A stretch of 64,000 nt of DNA. Origin: JBLMYQ01 sp050258375. GTDB lineage: Bacteria > Bacillota > Clostridia > Acetivibrionales > UBA4821. The stretch is taken from assembly GCA_050258375.1 (NCBI GenBank), contig JBLMYQ010000063.1:1-64000 (forward strand), written 5' to 3'. Positions 18,847 to 27,790 of the stretch are shown here, piece by piece. Positions within the stretch are counted from its first letter, which is position 1. Each line of letters starts with the position of its first letter. The notes under the pieces are model-generated. The model had not been told where the DNA came from. It did no database searches and was given only the letters and a program-made list of their open reading frames with translations. The position numbers and the translations under genes were made by a program.

Positions 18847-19404
18847 TTAACCTAAAACAGCTTCATATTCGAAGGTTTTATCCCCTGAAGTAATTGATTT
18901 TATTTTATTAAGCTGAAGGACCTTCGCACCAACTAGCTCAACGGCTCTTCTAAAGTATCCTACTACAGTATACTCAAAATAAAGATGCGCTGCCGGTAAA
19001 TCTAAACCTTTAATAATACATTTGTTGCCTTCCACTTTTGCTTCAAAGCGCCCGCAATCAATATAATATGCTTTAAATACCAATGGGAGTTTTGTTGATA
19101 CGAAATCCGCTACATTTCCCGAGGCAAGATAAGGCTTATAAGGACCTTCTGTTAATGAAAATTGAGCGGATTGGGCACCCATCTCCCAAAATACGTTAAT
19201 GTTGCCATTGTAGAACTCTCTGACTATTTCATCCTGAAGCTTTAAAAAATCATCTAATGGAATAAGTGTTGTTGATAAAATGCTTCCTGAGAAATAAGGT
19301 ATTTTTTGTGCAACTTTTGCAATAAATTTATCCCAGGTTTCTTGACCATATTTTTTTATTAACCCATCTCTTCTTGCAATGAAAGCGATACCTTTAACTT
19401 GCAT
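18847..19404 (-). CDS. DUF2378-like protein of unknown function
   Basis: 185 aa with AAGGAGG before the start. It has no signal peptide. The opening KGIAFIARRDGLIKKYGQE, WEMGAQSAQFSLTEGPYKPY and a predicted C-terminal alpha/beta part (LPAAHLYFEYTVVGYFRRAVEL) resemble the DUF2378 group best known from myxobacteria, which has the general build of heme-NO-binding or V4R-like small-molecule domains. This resemblance is from memory of motif patterns and needs a profile search. It stands alone between rpsT and fapR, so context gives no role. Confidence 0.55.
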   Translation of the reverse strand: MQVKGIAFIARRDGLIKKYGQETWDKFIAKVAQKIPYFSGSILSTTLIPLDDFLKLQDEIVREFYNGNINVFWEMGAQSAQFSLTEGPYKPYLASGNVADFVSTKLPLVFKAYYIDCGRFEAKVEGNKCIIKGLDLPAAHLYFEYTVVGYFRRAVELVGAKVLQLNKIKSITSGDKTFEYEAVLG

Positions 19405-19645
19405 ATTATAACTCCTCCTTTGGTTTCTGATATTAATTAATATTTGTTTAAATCATTTTTTATATGATTTCACTAAATCAGGAAAACTATTCTTTAACTA
19501 GATATTATATATAAAATATAGTCTATATATTTTTGTAAAAATAATTATGTAAGTTAAAAAAGGAAAAGAAAGACGAAAAGGGTAAGTCTTTTTTGTTATG
19601 GCATATTGCAAAGAATACTGAAATATAATATACTTTGAATAGTAA

Positions 19646-19660
19646 ATTAGTACCAGCTAA
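19646..19660 (+). promoter_or_regulatory. putative FapR operator half-site
   Basis: ATTAGTACC at 19646-19654 matches the conserved left half of the known FapR operator (TTAGTACC...), with CTAA at 19657-19660. The second half is compressed relative to consensus. It lies just downstream of TATAAT at 19624-19629 and 15 nt upstream of the fapR start, where autoregulation by FapR would be expected. Confidence 0.5.
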
Positions 19661-19674
19661 TAAGAGGTGTTATC

Positions 19675-20241
19675 ATGGCAAAAGCATCTCTTTCCAAAAA
19701 GGAAAGACATCAAAAGCTAGTTGAAAAAACTAAAGAAGATCCTTTTTTAAAAGACGAAGAGCTTGCTGAACTTTTCTCCGTAAGTGTTCAGACTATTCGA
19801 CTTGACAGATTGGAGCTTGGAATCCCTGAGCTTAGAGAAAGATTGAAGGAAGTCGCATCAGCAAATCAAAAAAAGATAAAATCTTTGGCAAGCAGTGATA
19901 TGATTGGAGAGGTTATTGATCTTGAATTGGGCCAGCGAGGAATAGCTATTTTGGAAGCAACTGAGGAAATGGTGTTTGAAAGGAACAAAATAGTTAGAGG
20001 ACATTACATATATTCACTTGCTGAAACACTTGCAATTTCAGTTATTGATGCAAAGGTAGCGGTTATAGGGGTTGCAAATATAAAGTATAAAAAGCCTGTA
20101 TTTCAAGGAGACCGCTTGGTTGCCAAGGCAGATGTAAAAAGAATAAAGGCAGATAGCTTTATTGTTTGGGTAGTAATAAGTAACAAAAATGTTGAAGTTT
20201 TTAGAGGCAAATTCTTATTAAAAGCAGTTGACGAAATATAA
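19675..20241 (+). CDS. fapR: transcription factor FapR (fatty-acid biosynthesis regulator)
   Basis: 188 aa, normal for FapR. The N-terminal DeoR-like helix-turn-helix ([20 protein letters not shown]) is followed by a linker helix and a hot-dog thioesterase-like domain (about 75-188; [36 protein letters not shown]) that binds malonyl-CoA or malonyl-ACP without catalysis. It represses lipid genes until malonyl-CoA rises. It is immediately upstream of plsX, as in Bacillus. Confidence 0.95.
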   Translation: MAKASLSKKERHQKLVEKTKEDPFLKDEELAELFSVSVQTIRLDRLELGIPELRERLKEVASANQKKIKSLASSDMIGEVIDLELGQRGIAILEATEEMVFERNKIVRGHYIYSLAETLAISVIDAKVAVIGVANIKYKKPVFQGDRLVAKADVKRIKADSFIVWVVISNKNVEVFRGKFLLKAVDEI

Positions 20242-20259
20242 CTTACTTGAGGTGAAAAA

Positions 20260-21273
20260 ATGAAAATAATTGTAGATGCAATGGGAGGAGATAATGCTCC
20301 CGAGAAAATAATAAAAGGTTGTATTTCAGCCTTGGAAGTAATCGAATCCGAAATAATATTAGTTGGTAAAGGGAATGTAGTAGAAGAATATTTAAAAAAA
20401 TTTGGGTATAAGGATAATAGAATATCTGTTTATAATGCAGAAGAGGTAGTGGAAAATGAAGATGTTCCTACAAAAGCTATAAAGACAAAGAAAAATTCCT
20501 CTATGGTTATTGGTCTGAATCTTCTTAAAGAAGGTAAAGGAGATGCCTTCCTATCAGCAGGAAATACAGGGGCACTTATGGCAGGAGCTCTTTTAATAGT
20601 TGGCAGAATGAAGGGGGTCGATAGACCGGCACTTGCGCCTATTATTCCAACCTATAATGGGAAAGCACTTATTGTAGATGGAGGCTCAAATTCAAACTGC
20701 AAACCTGAAAATCTTTTGCAATTTGCGATAATGGGTAATATATATATGCAAACGACTTTTGGAGTTGAAAATCCTAGAGTTGGGCTTGTTAATATTGGTA
20801 CAGAAGAAATAAAAGGTAATGAACTTACAAAAAATACTTATTATCTTCTGAAAGAATCAGGACTGAATTTTATAGGTAATATCGAAGGCAGAGACATACC
20901 ACTTGGAAGTGTTGATATTGCTGTATGTGATGGATTTGTTGGAAATGTAATTTTGAAAGTGATTGAGGGAATGGGAAAGATATTCGGTAAAATGATTAAA
21001 GAAGAAGTTAGCACAAACCTGATATCGAAGCTAGGTGGGCTATGCCTTTTTAAATCCTTTAAGAGACTAAAAAAGAGAATGGACTATACTGAGTATGGTG
21101 GAGCTTTATATTTAGGACTTGAGAAACCGGTCATAAAATGTCATGGGACATCGAAGGAAGCAGAAATTAAATATTCAATAATACAGGCAGAAACCTTTGT
21201 AAAAAATAAAACTGTAGAAAAAATCCGTGAAAACCTTAATTTTATGGAGGAAAAAAGTATTCAGGCAGACTGA
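20260..21273 (+). CDS. plsX: phosphate acyltransferase PlsX
   Basis: 337 aa. MKIIVDAMGGDNAPEKIIKG is the PlsX signature start, with SAGNTGALMAGAL, NIGTEEIKGNE and CDGFVGNVILK inside. PlsX converts acyl-ACP to acyl-phosphate at the membrane surface, the first step of phosphatidic acid synthesis with PlsY. It follows fapR by 18 nt and precedes acpP. Confidence 0.96.
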   Translation: MKIIVDAMGGDNAPEKIIKGCISALEVIESEIILVGKGNVVEEYLKKFGYKDNRISVYNAEEVVENEDVPTKAIKTKKNSSMVIGLNLLKEGKGDAFLSAGNTGALMAGALLIVGRMKGVDRPALAPIIPTYNGKALIVDGGSNSNCKPENLLQFAIMGNIYMQTTFGVENPRVGLVNIGTEEIKGNELTKNTYYLLKESGLNFIGNIEGRDIPLGSVDIAVCDGFVGNVILKVIEGMGKIFGKMIKEEVSTNLISKLGGLCLFKSFKRLKKRMDYTEYGGALYLGLEKPVIKCHGTSKEAEIKYSIIQAETFVKNKTVEKIRENLNFMEEKSIQAD

Positions 21274-21299
21274 TAAATATAGCCGGATAAGTAGTAGCC

Positions 21300-21330
21300 A
21301 ATAAAGCCTTTAATAGATGCCTTTATTTTT
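21300..21330 (+). terminator. weak hairpin between plsX and acpP
   Basis: AATAAAG (21300-21306) pairs with CTTTATT (21321-21327), followed by further T residues. It may partly terminate the fapR-plsX transcript, allowing separate higher expression of acpP. Confidence 0.35.
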
Positions 21331-21437
21331 TAAGAGGCGGTTAGATTAGTGAAAAAAGGAGAGAATATTACATATTGACGGCGGAATGGTTATGTAATAT
21401 TATCATTATAATCAGTCTTTTGGGAGGAGGTGAACAG

Positions 21438-21665
21438 ATGGTTTTTGAAAAAGTAAAAGAGATAATTATTGATCAGTTGGGTGTAGAAGAGGATGATGTA
21501 GCCATGGAATCTTCCTTCATAGATGATTTGGGTGCTGATTCACTTGATATAGTTGAGCTAATAATGGCTCTTGAAGAAGAGTTCGATCTTGAAATACCCG
21601 ATGAAGAGGCAGAAAAAATTACAACTGTTGGTGATGTTGTTGATTACATTAAGAGCAATGCATAA
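21438..21665 (+). CDS. acpP: acyl carrier protein
   Basis: 75 aa from the ATG at 21438, preceded by GGGAGGAGGTG; the frame is open 21 codons upstream from a TTG with no site. Strongly acidic four-helix protein with the phosphopantetheine serine in [19 protein letters not shown]. It carries growing fatty acids and supplies PlsX. Third gene of the fapR-plsX-acpP group. Confidence 0.96.
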   Translation: MVFEKVKEIIIDQLGVEEDDVAMESSFIDDLGADSLDIVELIMALEEEFDLEIPDEEAEKITTVGDVVDYIKSNA

Positions 21666-21684
21666 TATTTGTTATACTTATATA

Positions 21685-21726
21685 AAAAGCAAAGCCACCT
21701 ATAAATAAGTGGTTTTGCTTTTCCTT
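21685..21726 (+). terminator. rho-independent terminator after acpP
   Basis: AAAAGCAAAGCCAC (21685-21698) pairs, with one mismatch, with GTGGTTTTGCTTTT (21709-21722), then CCTTTT. The following 220 bp up to cinA are AT-rich and otherwise featureless except for a TATAAT-like hexamer shortly before cinA. Confidence 0.85.
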
Positions 21727-21950
21727 TTGGGATTTTTTTGTTATTATATCCCTTTGATAAATTCTTCAGATTTACAGAATGCACCTGAAAAATTAATTCT
21801 ACAATAAATATGAAATATTAAATTAGTACATCTTGAATAAGTATATTACAATAGTCTTATAATTACTACATAACAATATATTAAGAAAGTTATCTTAAAC
21901 TATTTTTATTTGGATGATTTAATGATATATAATACATTAGAGGTGACTAT

Positions 21951-23183
21951 ATGAATTCAGAAATAATAGCAGTTGGAACTGAACTTTTAATGGGGCAGAT
22001 AGCGAATACAAATGCACAATATATATCAAGAAAGCTTGCTGAATATGGGGTTAATATGTACTATCACAGTACTGTGGGAGATAATGCCGAGCGTATGCTT
22101 GAAATATTAAGGCTTGCATTTAAAAGGTCGGATTTGATAATCCTGACGGGCGGACTAGGACCCACATCAGATGATATTACTAAAGAAACGGTTGCTGAAT
22201 TTTTAGGGCTTGATATGAAGATTCATGATGAAAGCGAGCAAAGAATAAGGGAATATGTATTTAAAGCAGGAAGAGAATTTGCTGAAAGCAATCTGAAGCA
22301 GGCAATGATTCCTGTGGGAGCGCAGGTGCTTAAAAATAATTATGGAACTGCACCTGGAGTTGTAATTGAAAAAGAGGGCAGAATGATTGTATTGCTCCCG
22401 GGACCTCCGCGTGAAATGATACCCATGTTTAATAGCTTTGCGGAAAAATATTTATCCATAAACAATTCAATAATCTATTCAAAATATATAAAATTGTTTG
22501 GTATTCCTGAGGCGCAGGTAGAAGAAGCTATTAAGGACTTGGTTGAAGGACAGCCAAATCCGACTGTTGCTCCATATGTAGGGGATGGAGAACTAACCTT
22601 AAGGGTTACTACAAGAGCATCAAATATATCTGAAGCTGAAAAATTTGTCATGCCTGTTGTGCAAGATATCTGTTCCCGGTTTAATGAGCATGTTTTTAGT
22701 ATTGAGGGCGAAAAACTCGAAAAAGTTGTAGTTACATTATTAAAAAATTCAGGTAAAAAACTAGTGGCTGCAGAATCCTGTACCGGTGGCATGATTGCTT
22801 CCAGAATAACCAGCATTCCCGGAGCTTCGCAGGTGTTTGACAGAGGAGTTGTGACTTATTCGAATGAATCAAAGACTGAGCTAATCGGAGTAAAAAAAGA
22901 AACGCTTGAGAAATACGGAGCTGTAAGTAAAGAGACTGCATATGAAATGGCTAAAGGAGTCAGAGAAGCAGCTCGGGCGGATATTGGAGTCGCGGTTACC
23001 GGAATCGCAGGACCATCAGGTGGAAGTGAGGAAAAGCCTGTGGGTTTGGTATATATAGGGTTAGCTGATGAAAAGGGTGTAGACACATATGAGTTTAGGT
23101 TTAATGGAGATAGAGAAAGGATAAGGCTGCTTAGTACCATGAATGCGTTGAATTTGGTGAGGAAGAGATGCAGCAAGGATTAA
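21951..23183 (+). CDS. cinA: CinA: MoCF-like domain plus nicotinamide-nucleotide amidase
   Basis: 410 aa, full length. The N-terminal molybdopterin-binding-like domain shows SEIIAVGTELLMGQIANTNA and LTGGLGPTSDDITKET. The C-terminal PncC-type amidase domain shows ESCTGGMIASRITSIPGAS and AVTGIAGPSGG. The enzyme recycles NMN and clears damaged NAD derivatives, and is linked to competence in some bacteria. Its last base is also the first base of a 27-bp sequence repeated inside the large toxin gene (24942-24968). Confidence 0.95.
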   Translation: MNSEIIAVGTELLMGQIANTNAQYISRKLAEYGVNMYYHSTVGDNAERMLEILRLAFKRSDLIILTGGLGPTSDDITKETVAEFLGLDMKIHDESEQRIREYVFKAGREFAESNLKQAMIPVGAQVLKNNYGTAPGVVIEKEGRMIVLLPGPPREMIPMFNSFAEKYLSINNSIIYSKYIKLFGIPEAQVEEAIKDLVEGQPNPTVAPYVGDGELTLRVTTRASNISEAEKFVMPVVQDICSRFNEHVFSIEGEKLEKVVVTLLKNSGKKLVAAESCTGGMIASRITSIPGASQVFDRGVVTYSNESKTELIGVKKETLEKYGAVSKETAYEMAKGVREAARADIGVAVTGIAGPSGGSEEKPVGLVYIGLADEKGVDTYEFRFNGDRERIRLLSTMNALNLVRKRCSKD

Positions 23184-23209
23184 ATCTCCTTTTCGTGCAA
23201 GGAATTTTT
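23183..23209 (+). repeat. 27-bp direct repeat, copy 1 (at the cinA stop codon)
   Basis: The sequence beginning AATCTCCTTTTCGTGCAAGG is identical over 27 bp to 24942-24968, in the same orientation. This copy is intergenic, starting at the last base of the cinA stop codon. Confidence 0.85.
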
Positions 23210-23238
23210 GAGTTGGTTATAATAGGTTGATAAAGAAT

Positions 23239-23273
23239 AAAGGTCACAACAGTAATTAAACTGTGTGACCTTT
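23239..23273. terminator. hairpin between cinA and the small immunity-like gene
   Basis: AAAGGTCACA (23239-23248) pairs with TGTGACCTTT (23264-23273), with an inner CAG/CTG extension. It lies between convergent genes. T runs are short, so termination strength is uncertain. Confidence 0.55.
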
Positions 23274-23283
23274 GATAACTTTA

Positions 23284-23610
23284 TTAAACCTTGGTAAATT
23301 GGCTTATATCAATATTTTCTACAGTTTTTAATTCTTCAAAGTATTTTTGTTCATATAATTTTTTAATTGTAGCAATAATCTCCTCTTTATTTGCATCTTT
23401 TACCAGAATTAAATTTGGTTCTGTTGCATAATATCCGTAACTTTCAATTTCAGATTCAAAATCCTGCTGCAATCTAATCATAGCATATACTCTTACGTTA
23501 AAAATATTGTTATTAATTTTGACATATACATCCGTTCTATAACCCCTACTTGTAGACTCGTATTCTGCTAATTCAGAGTCATCTGAGAAGTAAATATCTA
23601 ATTCGCTCAT
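23284..23610 (-). CDS. small acidic protein, candidate immunity protein of the upstream toxin
   Basis: 108 aa, acidic, with no signal peptide or membrane helix. It is predicted alpha/beta (TDVYVKINNNIFNVRVYAM; ATIKKLYEQKYFEEL). It starts 17 nt after the stop of the 1260-aa secreted protein on the same strand, with GGAGGG before it, and its own stop is followed by a hairpin. A short cytoplasmic acidic protein directly downstream of a large secreted protein with a C-terminal toxin-like domain is the standard arrangement for an immunity gene. No family was recognised, so the role is inferred from position. Confidence 0.6.
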   Translation of the reverse strand: MSELDIYFSDDSELAEYESTSRGYRTDVYVKINNNIFNVRVYAMIRLQQDFESEIESYGYYATEPNLILVKDANKEEIIATIKKLYEQKYFEELKTVENIDISQFTKV

Positions 23611-23627
23611 TCATATCCCTCCTGTTA

Positions 23628-26600
23628 TTATTTTACTGGAGATGTTTTTATTTGATTTAGCAGTCCCTGAAACTCATCTACAGTCATTGGCTTTGTCGGT
23701 ACAATCTCAAAGTGTTCTGCCCTAGAGCCTCTCTGTATAATTTTTAAGCCGTCAGGTAGTGAATCAATCTTATATGCTCCACCAAACTTTGATACTGTAT
23801 CTGGATTGACATCAAGGGAAACACCATGCGTATCTTTAACCATTCCTGTAGCTTTATCAATTTTGATTTCACCTGGTTTTAAAGTAAAGTCACTTCCACC
23901 ACGATAGATAGATACTGCTTTATCTCCATATTTAACAGTAACAGACTTTAACATGCCCTTGCCAGCTGGTTCGGCAAATGGTTTCCAGTAACCGCTTCTA
24001 GTTTGCAGTTTCTGTAAACTGAATTCAGCACATTCACTCAGAGTAGTCTTGACCTTATCAGCGCCTACGGATAGTGCTTTGCTTATAGGCTTTGTTGCAA
24101 CACCTGCGGCACCCATTTCGATTGCTCCTGGTGTCAATGCTCCGCCTACATATGACCAAACAGCCTTTTTCTCATCAGGAGTAAGACTGCTGTAAGTCGC
24201 AAAGAACTCCGAGAAGCTAAGCGGCTCTATCTGATCTAACCGGTGATTAAAATAGTCATCTATTCCTTCTCTGTATGCTTCGCCCATGGTCATTGTTTTT
24301 GCAGGCTTGAATTTTTCTCCCTGAGACAATCTGTACAGAATATTATTTGTGTACTCATCTACATTCCCTGTAATTTGTAGGTCAGGGAAGAAGCGCTCTT
24401 TATACACCATTTGGAATATTACCATGCACTTCCATGTGTATGCATCATAATTTCCTGTTATTTGTTGATCATGAACTCCTGCATAATCCCTGAGTATTTT
24501 TTGTACTGTTCTTACATACTGCCCTGTACTGTCCTTTTGGGCTAAAAATTTCGCCTGTTCATCCTGCTTTATTTCCGGGGAGACTATGCCCTTTTTTACG
24601 GCTGTCCGATATGCATTAACCTTTGATACTGCTTTGGTTATGACTTCCTGATATACATCTTGACCTTCTTCTTCAGTAAATACTAATTTTGCAGTTTCGA
24701 TAATAAAGGTTTGGTCAAGTATTGCTTGTTGATATTTTTCGTCATTCTGCTTTTCCTTCCATTTCTGCACAATCAGGTCATAGGTCTGCTGGTCTATATA
24801 CCCTGTAGCATCAAGTCCGTTCACAATTTGCAAATATGCAACATTGTTGAAGGTTGCATCCCCGTAAAAACCGGTAGTTACCTGACTGCTCATAGGAAGT
24901 TCCAGCAATTTTCTCTGTATATCTTCTACAAAGGAGCTTGAATCTCCTTTTCGTGCAAGGAATTTTTTTGCCGTTTCTGTATCGTAGAGACGTACAAAAG
25001 GATCACTCTTGGCTTTTTCATAAGCAGCAGAACGTTCTTTGGCAAGCTTCTGGATATCATCCCGCCTTTGGGTATCAATCATCCTGGTAGTTACTGCATT
25101 TGCGGCGCCATTGATAATCACGTTTTGCTCATAAATTCCGGATTGGCACCAGGCAAGACGTCTTTCCAGCTCTTGTGGGTAGACAGAGTATTCCTTGTAA
25201 CCGGAAGGTGTGTTCTGAAGCAGTACTAATGGGTGGTTTGAGTCACCTCTGAAAAATATACCCTTAGCCGGGAAAATCCAGTTTACTGGTACATAATTAT
25301 AGGTTACCTTTTCACCTGAGACATCTACCTTATACAGGATTCCGGTGTCACCGCTTACATACAGCCTATCAGCTTTTGCCAATGCAACCGGATCGCGGCC
25401 GTCATAGAGCTTGAGCTTGCTTAGCTTGCTTATTCCCGTCTCATTTGCCGCAGGCTTTGCAGATTCTGCAGGTTGTGTAGGTTTCCCGGGTGCTGCAATG
25501 CTTACTTTTTTCTCAGCAGATTCTATTTTACCTGAGTTATCCATGGCATTTACTTTGATTGTATACGTCTTTAGTTCTGCATTTTTGGTCTCCCAGGTAC
25601 AGCTTACACTGTCGGTATAGCTTCTTTCGCCAACCGGGCTGCCATCAATGTAAATTCGCATACCGTTAATGCCGTTTTTCCCGCCTCTGGCAGATGCGTA
25701 TATGGCTACTGACTGCCCTTTTGTAATTGAAGCATTATTATCAGGCTGGTCGATTGTCACACTCAAGGGTTCAGGCTTTATCACATTGTCAACAATCTGA
25801 GGAACAGCTTTGAAAGGTGGCGGAGAATCAACTTCGTTGGAAGGTGGAGGAGCTATTTCCGAAGGTGCCGGAGTCTTTGGAATAGCAGGCGCTTCGGGTT
25901 TGTTATCCTTGGTCTGCACACCAACCAAATTTGAACGTTCACTTTCCCCAGCGTTATTGCACGCTGTAACCTTATACCAGTAAGTCGAAGCAGGAAGTAA
26001 TCCATTATCTGAATAACTATTTTGTGATACCTCTGCTATGCAGTCATATTTTCCATTGGAAACTGATGACCTGTATAGCTTGTATTTATCAGCTCCTGTT
26101 ACTGAATCCCATGTAAGGTCAATCACAGTACTGTTTCTGGGTTCCGCATCCAGATTCTCTGGGTCATCGGGCAGATGTACAGGTATTCCTTTTATGAATA
26201 CTTTTACTGAGTTCCCCTCAAAATGAGTTGGTTTCCCTTCTACACCTACAAAGATGGAGTAATTAATACCTTCATTGATTAATGAACCCTGCACAACAAA
26301 AGAATTACCCTGGACCTTCTGGCTTAATACCTGAGTTTGTGTAGATGGTCCTGTTATTTGGTATACACTGACCTTATACTCGGAATAATTCTTCTGACAT
26401 TGCCATTGAATAGAAAAGTTATCTTTCTTTAGTACTGCGCCATTTACAGGGCTTGTGATTTCAGGCCTGATGATTGGTCCATCATTTACGTTGGTTGTTC
26501 CTGAATTGAGGTTGGACATAACGCTTTCACCAATTGAATTGAGAGCGCTTACTTTATAATCATAGTCAGTACCGGGACTTAGTCCATTATCGGTATATGA

Positions 26601-27410
26601 GGTATTTTGAGTATTCCCGATTTTATCCCACTGCGCATTTTTAGTACCTATCCTGCGATAAATATTATAGGTCTGGGCTCCATTTACCGCGCCCCAGTTA
26701 ATCTGCATTTCGCTGCTGCTTAATACTGTAACTGATGAAATTATCGGAGGCTCCGGGGGAGCTTGGTTATCGCTGGGCATTGTAATGCTTATGGTCGTTG
26801 GGTTTCCGAATCCAGCTTCATTTTTTGCTTTTACCTGATACCAATAGGTAGTAGAGGGAGTAAGGCTGCTGTCGGTATAATACAACCTGTCAGTATCATA
26901 AAGAGCTTGATAATCCCCGTTTTGCGATGTTGAGCGGTAAATGTAGTAGTCATATGGGTCTGAACCCGGGGCATTCCACATCAGCTTAACCCGATTTGCT
27001 GATACTGCGACGGCAGTTAATACTGCAGGTGGATTGGGAATAGTCTGTGTAGTGCCATTGGTGGTAACCGATATCACTTCAGTAAATGGGCTTTGGATAT
27101 TCTCATCAGTATCTAAGGCCCTGATTTTATAGTACCGTGTCTGTGATGCCTGCAAGTCTGTTTCTGCAAACCATCCGCCGGATTTTGTTTGGAGCAGTGT
27201 GAATGACCCGTTCGGGTTGTCTGTTCCCCAAATTTCAGTTTTATCCGAACCGGGAGATTTATCCCATTTCAGATATATTTGTTCGCAGCTTTGTGCATGA
27301 CCATTGAAATTGGTCGGGGCAGGCAGGTACCTTTGAGCAATGCAGACCAGAGGCATTGATAACAAGAGTATTGTTATCGACAATAAGAGACAGATAAATT
27401 TCCTTTTCAT
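23628..27410 (-). CDS. secreted FN3/peptidoglycan-binding protein with C-terminal toxin-like domain
   Basis: 1260 aa from the ATG at 27410, behind AAGGAGG; upstream in-frame codons lack a site. Signal peptide 1-25. Four fibronectin-III-like repeats lie in the first ~500 residues (YWYQVKAKNEAGFG, YDYKVSALNSIGES, YWYKVTACNNAGES). A Pro-rich linker follows, then an Ig-like module (~550-640). Two peptidoglycan-binding-type repeats begin near 814 (KFLARKGDSSSFVEDIQRKL) and 953 (KFLAQKDSTGQYVRTVQKIL). The last ~106 residues form a compact domain (AVSIYRGGSDF, HGVSLDVNPDTVSKFGGAY, EHFEIVP) whose Arg, Ser and Glu placement recalls ADP-ribosyltransferase toxins. That reading is tentative. A small acidic gene follows, fitting a polymorphic toxin with immunity. 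Confidence 0.75.
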   Translation of the reverse strand: MKRKFICLLLSITILLLSMPLVCIAQRYLPAPTNFNGHAQSCEQIYLKWDKSPGSDKTEIWGTDNPNGSFTLLQTKSGGWFAETDLQASQTRYYKIRALDTDENIQSPFTEVISVTTNGTTQTIPNPPAVLTAVAVSANRVKLMWNAPGSDPYDYYIYRSTSQNGDYQALYDTDRLYYTDSSLTPSTTYWYQVKAKNEAGFGNPTTISITMPSDNQAPPEPPIISSVTVLSSSEMQINWGAVNGAQTYNIYRRIGTKNAQWDKIGNTQNTSYTDNGLSPGTDYDYKVSALNSIGESVMSNLNSGTTNVNDGPIIRPEITSPVNGAVLKKDNFSIQWQCQKNYSEYKVSVYQITGPSTQTQVLSQKVQGNSFVVQGSLINEGINYSIFVGVEGKPTHFEGNSVKVFIKGIPVHLPDDPENLDAEPRNSTVIDLTWDSVTGADKYKLYRSSVSNGKYDCIAEVSQNSYSDNGLLPASTYWYKVTACNNAGESERSNLVGVQTKDNKPEAPAIPKTPAPSEIAPPPSNEVDSPPPFKAVPQIVDNVIKPEPLSVTIDQPDNNASITKGQSVAIYASARGGKNGINGMRIYIDGSPVGERSYTDSVSCTWETKNAELKTYTIKVNAMDNSGKIESAEKKVSIAAPGKPTQPAESAKPAANETGISKLSKLKLYDGRDPVALAKADRLYVSGDTGILYKVDVSGEKVTYNYVPVNWIFPAKGIFFRGDSNHPLVLLQNTPSGYKEYSVYPQELERRLAWCQSGIYEQNVIINGAANAVTTRMIDTQRRDDIQKLAKERSAAYEKAKSDPFVRLYDTETAKKFLARKGDSSSFVEDIQRKLLELPMSSQVTTGFYGDATFNNVAYLQIVNGLDATGYIDQQTYDLIVQKWKEKQNDEKYQQAILDQTFIIETAKLVFTEEEGQDVYQEVITKAVSKVNAYRTAVKKGIVSPEIKQDEQAKFLAQKDSTGQYVRTVQKILRDYAGVHDQQITGNYDAYTWKCMVIFQMVYKERFFPDLQITGNVDEYTNNILYRLSQGEKFKPAKTMTMGEAYREGIDDYFNHRLDQIEPLSFSEFFATYSSLTPDEKKAVWSYVGGALTPGAIEMGAAGVATKPISKALSVGADKVKTTLSECAEFSLQKLQTRSGYWKPFAEPAGKGMLKSVTVKYGDKAVSIYRGGSDFTLKPGEIKIDKATGMVKDTHGVSLDVNPDTVSKFGGAYKIDSLPDGLKIIQRGSRAEHFEIVPTKPMTVDEFQGLLNQIKTSPVK
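24942..24968 (+). repeat. 27-bp direct repeat, copy 2 (inside the toxin gene)
   Basis: Identical to 23183-23209. On the minus strand this copy encodes KFLARKGD, the start of the first peptidoglycan-binding repeat. The two copies bracket 1.7 kb that holds the C-terminal third of the toxin gene and all of the candidate immunity gene. Confidence 0.85.
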
Positions 27411-27652
27411 AAAACGACCTCCTTTTAATCCTCTTTTTTGTTCTGACATCCTTTTTATACAGCTCAAACTAATGTTACTGTATCAATTTGAATTAATACT
27501 TCTGTGCTGTCTGAGTTCAAACATCACTCCTATCTCATTTTTTTATACAACCTTTGCTGACTATTATATTAGAGGTTTATCTAACATGTCTACAATAAAT
27601 TTCCATTTAATAATAAGAAATTACAAAACCTTATAATATTTAAAAGAAAAGC

Positions 27653-27676
27653 ACTCATTTAATGAACACAATGAGT
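27653..27676. promoter_or_regulatory. inverted repeat abutting the NRPS promoter
   Basis: ACTCATT (27653-27659) and AATGAGT (27670-27676) are a perfect 7-bp inverted repeat with a 10-bp spacer. It ends at the first base of the putative -35 hexamer. Its geometry suits a dimeric activator or repressor site. Confidence 0.4.
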
Positions 27677-27704
27677 TGATTTAGTAAAATATGTATAATA
27701 TAAT
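27676..27704 (+). promoter_or_regulatory. putative sigma-A promoter of the NRPS-kinase operon
   Basis: TTGATT (27676-27681), exactly 17 nt, and TATAAT (27699-27704), about 85 nt upstream of the NRPS start. Overlapping TATAAT-like hexamers make the exact -10 uncertain. Confidence 0.5.
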
Positions 27705-27790
27705 ATAATCATGCGTTATTATATCTAAAAATGCAGTACATTTCTGGTGATAACTGAGAAAAGTATTTTACTAAAGAGGAGATATCGGAA

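Larger units (their letters stand above)
27411..27790. other. divergent intergenic region between toxin and NRPS genes
   Basis: 380 bp, AT-rich and without credible genes. It must carry promoters for both the toxin (minus) and the NRPS (plus). A 7-bp inverted repeat and a promoter for the NRPS are recognisable at its right end; nothing specific was seen for the toxin side. Confidence 0.5.
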
